Origin: Paramicrobacterium fandaimingii
GTDB lineage: Bacteria > Actinomycetota > Actinomycetes > Actinomycetales > Microbacteriaceae
Length of the DNA stretch: 64,000 bases
Assembly: GCF_011751745.2 (NCBI RefSeq)
Contig: NZ_CP061170.1
Coordinates: 2,542,001 to 2,606,000, forward strand
Direction of reading: 5' to 3'
A program made the translations under genes and the position numbers. Positions 60,613 through 64,000 of the stretch are shown here, piece after piece; within the stretch, counting starts at the first letter, position 1, and the number at the start of each line of letters is the position of its first letter. Under the pieces are notes generated by a model. The model was not told the DNA's origin. It searched no databases and saw nothing but the letters and a program-made list of their open reading frames with translations.

Positions 60613-61347
60613 ATGCATACGGAAGCGTCGACACCGGTCTTGTGGGTCACGGGTGCGGGAAGCGGGATGGGTCGAGCGATCGCTCTCGCTGCGGCGGAGC
60701 GCGGTTACAAGGTTGCTCTCTCTGGGCGCCGCCTCGCCTCGCTTGCGGGCGTCGCTCGGATAGTCTCCGAGCGGGGAGGAACGAGCTTGACTGTCGCGAT
60801 GGACACCTCCGACCCCGAGAGCGTCAAGCATGCGCACTCAACAATTGAGAGGGAATGGGGCACCGTGACTCACGTTGCGCTGTCGGCTGGTCTCAATAGC
60901 GTGCAACGCTACTGGCAAGATCAATCGATGCAGGAATTCACGTCGGTGGTTCAGACGAATCTGACCGGGGCCGCACTGGTCGTAGATTCGGTGCTTCCCG
61001 GCATGCGGCAGATCGGTCACGGCACAATCGTCTTCATCTCTTCCGTTGCCGGCTGGCGATACGCGAAAGATGCCGGTGTCGCATACAGTGCAAGCAAGAC
61101 GGCAGTCAGCTCCTTGACCAAGACGCTCAACGGGGAGCTCAACAGTCAGGGGATTCGCGCATGCCACCTGTGCCCCGGTGTCGTCGACACAGACTTCCTC
61201 TCGCTCAGACCAAACGTGCCTGGCACGGAGGAACGGGCCACGATGCTCACTCCAGACGACATTGCTATGACCGTGCAGTTCGTGCTCGACGCTCCACAGA
61301 ACATCTGCCTGAACGAGCTGGTAATCACTCCCGTGAGTGCCGCGTGA
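60613..61347 (+). CDS. Short-chain dehydrogenase/reductase
   Basis: This ~244-residue classical SDR has TGAGSGMG (cofactor loop), the LSAGLNS variant of NNAG, ISSVAGWRY and YSASKTAVSSL (catalytic Tyr/Lys), and CPGVVDTDF. The Arg-Arg after the second strand (SGRRLASL) suggests NADP. ATG 60613 is preferred because AAGGAG lies 9 nt upstream; ATG 60595 is in frame. Its stop overlaps the FadR-type gene in GTGA, so the pair is co-translated. Confidence 0.9.
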   Translation: MHTEASTPVLWVTGAGSGMGRAIALAAAERGYKVALSGRRLASLAGVARIVSERGGTSLTVAMDTSDPESVKHAHSTIEREWGTVTHVALSAGLNSVQRYWQDQSMQEFTSVVQTNLTGAALVVDSVLPGMRQIGHGTIVFISSVAGWRYAKDAGVAYSASKTAVSSLTKTLNGELNSQGIRACHLCPGVVDTDFLSLRPNVPGTEERATMLTPDDIAMTVQFVLDAPQNICLNELVITPVSAA

Positions 61348-62114
61348 GCCGCGCGGCACGGCCTACTGGTGGGAGGGTGTCCCCCGTCGATCTCCGACGA
61401 TCGCTCTTTCCCGACAACACCCCTGAGTCCAGCCTTGCGACGTCCTACGTTCACGTCCACGAACTTCTCGGGAAGGCAATCTGCGATCGTCGTCTTCGTG
61501 AGAACGCAGTGATCACAGTTGACGATCTCGAAGTCGCCACGGGCACGTCGAGGAGCGTCGTACGCGAGTCTGCTCGAGTGCTCGGTTCGCTTGGACTCCT
61601 TCAGGCGAAAAAACGCGTGGGTCTTCGGATCTTGCCGGAAAGCGAGTGGAATGTCTTCGATCCACAGGTCATCCGTTGGCGACTCGAATCCTCAGACCGA
61701 GCCCGGCAGATTCGAGAGCTGCTCGATGTTCGATTGGCCATCGAGCCCGACGCAGCACGACTGGCAAGCGAGACCGGATCAGCCGAGCTCGCCGGGCAGA
61801 TCATCAGCGTGGCCGGCGCGTTGTGGACATGCGGCATCGAGGGCAACGCTGACGAGTTCTCGCGCAACGATGCACTCTTCCACCGCCTCATCCTCCACGC
61901 TTCCGGCAACTCGATGTTTCTCAGGCTGTCGGGCGTGATTCGCGAAAGCTTGCACGAGCGCAACATGAATATCCTCAGCGAAAGCCATGCGAGCATGGAG
62001 GATGTTGGACTTCACCTCGACCTTGCTCACCATGTGCAGCGAAGGCAAGGGGACGATGCCGCCACTGTCGCACGAGAGATCATTCGTCGCACTCAGGCAG
62101 ACGAAGCTCGATAA
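61344..62114 (+). CDS. FadR-subfamily GntR transcriptional regulator
   Basis: This ~256-residue protein has an N-terminal winged helix (residues ~35-90, AICDRRLRENAVITVDDLEVATGTSRSVVRESARVLGSLGLL) and a C-terminal FCD ligand domain (LLDVRLAIEPDAARLASE, RNDALFHRLILHASGNSMF) with the Asp/His positions that usually bind metal. GTG 61344 gives 4-nt coupling with the SDR. It likely represses this catabolic unit until a sugar acid or similar ligand binds. Its 3' end overlaps the convergent IclR gene by 22 bp. Confidence 0.88.
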   Translation: MSRAARPTGGRVSPVDLRRSLFPDNTPESSLATSYVHVHELLGKAICDRRLRENAVITVDDLEVATGTSRSVVRESARVLGSLGLLQAKKRVGLRILPESEWNVFDPQVIRWRLESSDRARQIRELLDVRLAIEPDAARLASETGSAELAGQIISVAGALWTCGIEGNADEFSRNDALFHRLILHASGNSMFLRLSGVIRESLHERNMNILSESHASMEDVGLHLDLAHHVQRRQGDDAATVAREIIRRTQADEAR

Positions 62115-62929
62115 GCGTCAGGTGACTCTCCACGTTCGGCTGTCACCCTGTTCGAGAGTATGTGGAGAGGGTTGACAAGGCGCGCTCGAAGTTCGAGAAG
62201 TTCGTCATGGAGTTCCTGACGCGTCTCGGCTGCTGTTGTTGCGCCGACAAACGAAACTCCCAGCCCGAGTGGGGCTTGCCCGACCCTGCCGGCAGGAAGG
62301 CTCACGGCAATACCGTGTACGCCAGGAAGTACAGCACCATCTTCCACGGCGAATCCTCGTTCGCGAACGAGCGCGAGCTTCCCCTGCAGATCCTCCAGAT
62401 TCCGAGTACTCAGTCCTGTCCACGCCGGGAAGGCGTCGTCTGCGCTGAAGCGTCTCTCCACCTCGTCCGTCGAAAGCTCTGCGAGAAGCGCGTTCCCGAC
62501 GGCCGTCGATGCTGCGGGAAATCGGTCGCCGATGCTCGCCGACAAACGCAGCGGCGCCCGACCCTCATGGCGAGCCAGGTAGAGAACGTCCGTGCCGTCG
62601 AGAACCGCCACCTTGACGAGCTCGTGGCGCATATGCGGGAGTTCCGAGCATGCAGCATAGAAGTCACGAAGTTGGTCATAGTTGGACAAATATGCTCCAC
62701 CAAGCTCAACCGTGCGTCTGCCCAACTCGTAGCCTTCAGGAACTCGTGTGATGAGACGACTTTCTTCAAGCTCCCTGCAGAGATTCGACGTTGTCGATTT
62801 CGCAGATGAGATGGCCTCCGCAATCTCCGTCAGGCTCTTTCCACCTCTCGACTCAGCGAGAAAATCTAGGATCGAGATCGCTTTGGAGAGCGCGGGCACC
62901 ACCGAGCGCGAAGTGGAAGCATCCTTCAC
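62093..62929 (-). CDS. IclR-family transcriptional regulator
   Basis: This 278-residue protein has an N-terminal helix-turn-helix (VPALSKAISILDFLAESRGGKSLTEIAEAI...SLC) and a GAF-like effector domain (LGGAYLSNYDQLRDFYAAC, ASIGDRFPAASTAVGNALLAEL, GFAVEDGAVLPGVHGIAVSLP). IclR proteins sense small organic acids. It lies between the SDR/FadR unit and a sulfatase gene on its own strand, with a 102-bp gap to the sulfatase end. Confidence 0.92.
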   Translation of the reverse strand: MKDASTSRSVVPALSKAISILDFLAESRGGKSLTEIAEAISSAKSTTSNLCRELEESRLITRVPEGYELGRRTVELGGAYLSNYDQLRDFYAACSELPHMRHELVKVAVLDGTDVLYLARHEGRAPLRLSASIGDRFPAASTAVGNALLAELSTDEVERRFSADDAFPAWTGLSTRNLEDLQGKLALVRERGFAVEDGAVLPGVHGIAVSLPAGRVGQAPLGLGVSFVGATTAAETRQELHDELLELRARLVNPLHILSNRVTAERGESPDAYRASSA

Positions 62930-63031
62930 AATGCCCCTTCCGTCAAGAGAAACTGATTCAGCATACTGACCTTGTTACAACATTGTGGCACCTGATGACC
63001 GTTATCGATGCAATCGGCGATGACGCCTCCG

Positions 63032-64000
63032 TCACCGGAAGGCCTTTGCCCAGGTAGAGGTCTTGAGCTCGCTCTCTGCCCGCCATCGGGAGATCACCGT
63101 ACTGAGTCTGGATCGCGTCGCATGATGCGTCGGGTCATCCCACAGGTTCACCTCCTCGCTCGGATCTGCATGCAGATCGAAGAGCTGACCGTAGTCGTCA
63201 TCAATGAATTCCACGAGCTTGAACTGATCGTCGCGCACCATCGTCATCAATTCAGTGCCGAAGAGAATGACATCACGAGCATGCTCTGAGAACACAGCTT
63301 CTCTGCCTCGCCAAGCCTCTCCTCTCAACGCCGGCGCGAGTGACTCAGCTTCCATCCACGCCGGAGGCTCAAGCCCCGCAAGCTCGAGAACCGTCGGACC
63401 AAGATCCATGTGAGCGACGAGTCCGTTGAGAACCTGACCCGGTGCCACCGTTGGCCCCCACACGATTGCAGGAACGCGAACACTTGGCTCGTACATCGTC
63501 CACTTCTGCGAGTGCCCGTGGTCATTCAGGCAGTCCCCGTGGTCTGACGTGAAGATGATGATTGTCTCTTCGAGAACGCCGCGCTTCTCGAGCGCATCAA
63601 TGACGTGACCCACCTGTTCGTCGATCATCGAGACATTTGCCATGTAATGCCGCCGTTGTCTCTGCGTCTGCTCGTCAGTGGGGTGCTCGAGATGAACGAC
63701 GCCGTCGTGATCGATATCGAGATGGTCCTGCCGAAGTTCCTTGAGAGCATGAGGCTGGCTCTCGATATCGGTCTCCGTCATTGCAGGTTCTGGCATTCGT
63801 TCACCCTCGTACGCATCAAGGTGCCGAGGGGTCGGATCGTAGGGAGGGTGCGGTCCGGGGAATCCAATTTGAAGGAAAAAGGGCTCGTCTCCTGGATACG
63901 TGTCGAGCCAATGCACGGCGAACCCGCCAACAAAATTGTCTGCATGAAGATCTTCGGGGGCTTCCCACACGAATGCGCCGAGGCGATCCTCGTAGTCAGG
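63032..64000 (-). CDS. Sulfatase, C-terminal part (runs off the window)
   Basis: At least 323 residues of an arylsulfatase-type enzyme. Visible features are GFPGPHPPYDP, MANVSMIDEQVGHVIDALE, IIIFTSDHGDCLNDHG (metal-binding Asp-His and the distal DxGxxxxxHG) and KWTMYEPSVRVPAIVWGP. The N-terminal half with the formylglycine CxPSR motif lies beyond the window edge. The frame is open to position 64000. It likely removes sulfate from a carbohydrate or other organosulfate, upstream of the dehydrogenases. Confidence 0.92.
   Translation of the reverse strand, partial: PDYEDRLGAFVWEAPEDLHADNFVGGFAVHWLDTYPGDEPFFLQIGFPGPHPPYDPTPRHLDAYEGERMPEPAMTETDIESQPHALKELRQDHLDIDHDGVVHLEHPTDEQTQRQRRHYMANVSMIDEQVGHVIDALEKRGVLEETIIIFTSDHGDCLNDHGHSQKWTMYEPSVRVPAIVWGPTVAPGQVLNGLVAHMDLGPTVLELAGLEPPAWMEAESLAPALRGEAWRGREAVFSEHARDVILFGTELMTMVRDDQFKLVEFIDDDYGQLFDLHADPSEEVNLWDDPTHHATRSRLSTVISRWRAESELKTSTWAKAFR

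Overview
The window reads as chromosomal DNA of a motile, nitrate-respiring, high-GC Gram-positive bacterium. It is most likely an actinobacterium of the Microbacteriaceae type. The reasons are strongly GC-biased codon use with a very frequent GCATCC/GGATGC hexamer, a monoderm flagellar gene set without L- or P-ring genes, leaderless starts placed about 7 nt after TAnnnT boxes, a mycobacterial-type 7Fe ferredoxin and a short SRP RNA. The species cannot be named from the sequence alone.

Positions 1-24,960 are one flagellar/chemosensory-type cluster on the + strand. It holds the end of a FliA/WhiG-type sigma factor, two flagellins, fliD-fliS and a FliT-like gene. A tightly overlapping operon follows: flgB-flgC-fliE-F-G-H-I-J, an NlpC/P60 hydrolase, fliK-flgD-flgE-flbD-motA-motB-fliM-N-O-P-Q-R-flhB-flhA, an FlhF-like gene and csrA. 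Four or five promoters share CTAA-N16-GCCGATA. Those with a leader place a small hairpin with GGA in its loop just after the predicted transcription start. This is the architecture of CsrA-regulated leaders, and csrA closes the same cluster.

Positions 25-28.8 kb hold a UDP-GlcNAc 2-epimerase, a family-2 glycosyltransferase, a surface protein with a PPKTG-type wall-sorting tail, and a truncated kinase remnant. On the - strand, 28.7-32.0 kb is ackA-pta. From 32.2 to 38.7 kb come a UvrA-like ABC protein, a VOC protein, an AraC regulator, modCBA and a HTH-TOBE molybdate regulator.

Positions 38.8-43.2 kb (+) are a molybdenum-cofactor operon: moeB with a rhodanese domain, moeA, moaC, mobA, a DUF6457-like gene and moaD. 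moaE and mog lie at 49.3-50.2 kb (-). Repeats have entered these genes: the same ~80-bp palindrome sits in the same reading frame at the 5' ends of modC and moaC, and 18-bp tandem repeats sit in moeB and mobA. Next to them are a cysteine-containing HTH regulator divergent from a ferredoxin gene, a BCCT transporter, a 2OG-Fe(II) oxygenase and a terpene-cyclase-like protein. narK-narGHJI (50.6-58.9 kb) is the consumer of the cofactor, so molybdate uptake, cofactor synthesis and respiratory nitrate reductase form one functional block.

At 58.9-59.6 kb, ffs (-) and tRNA-Ser(GGA) (+) mark an integration hot spot. A 15-bp copy of the tRNA 3' end recurs 435 bp downstream, and the DNA between is full of mobile-element-like short inverted repeats. 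Beyond it, to the window end, lies a visibly less GC-rich accessory region: two divergent short-chain dehydrogenases, a FadR-type and an IclR-type regulator and a sulfatase cut by the window edge. This looks like a small catabolic island.
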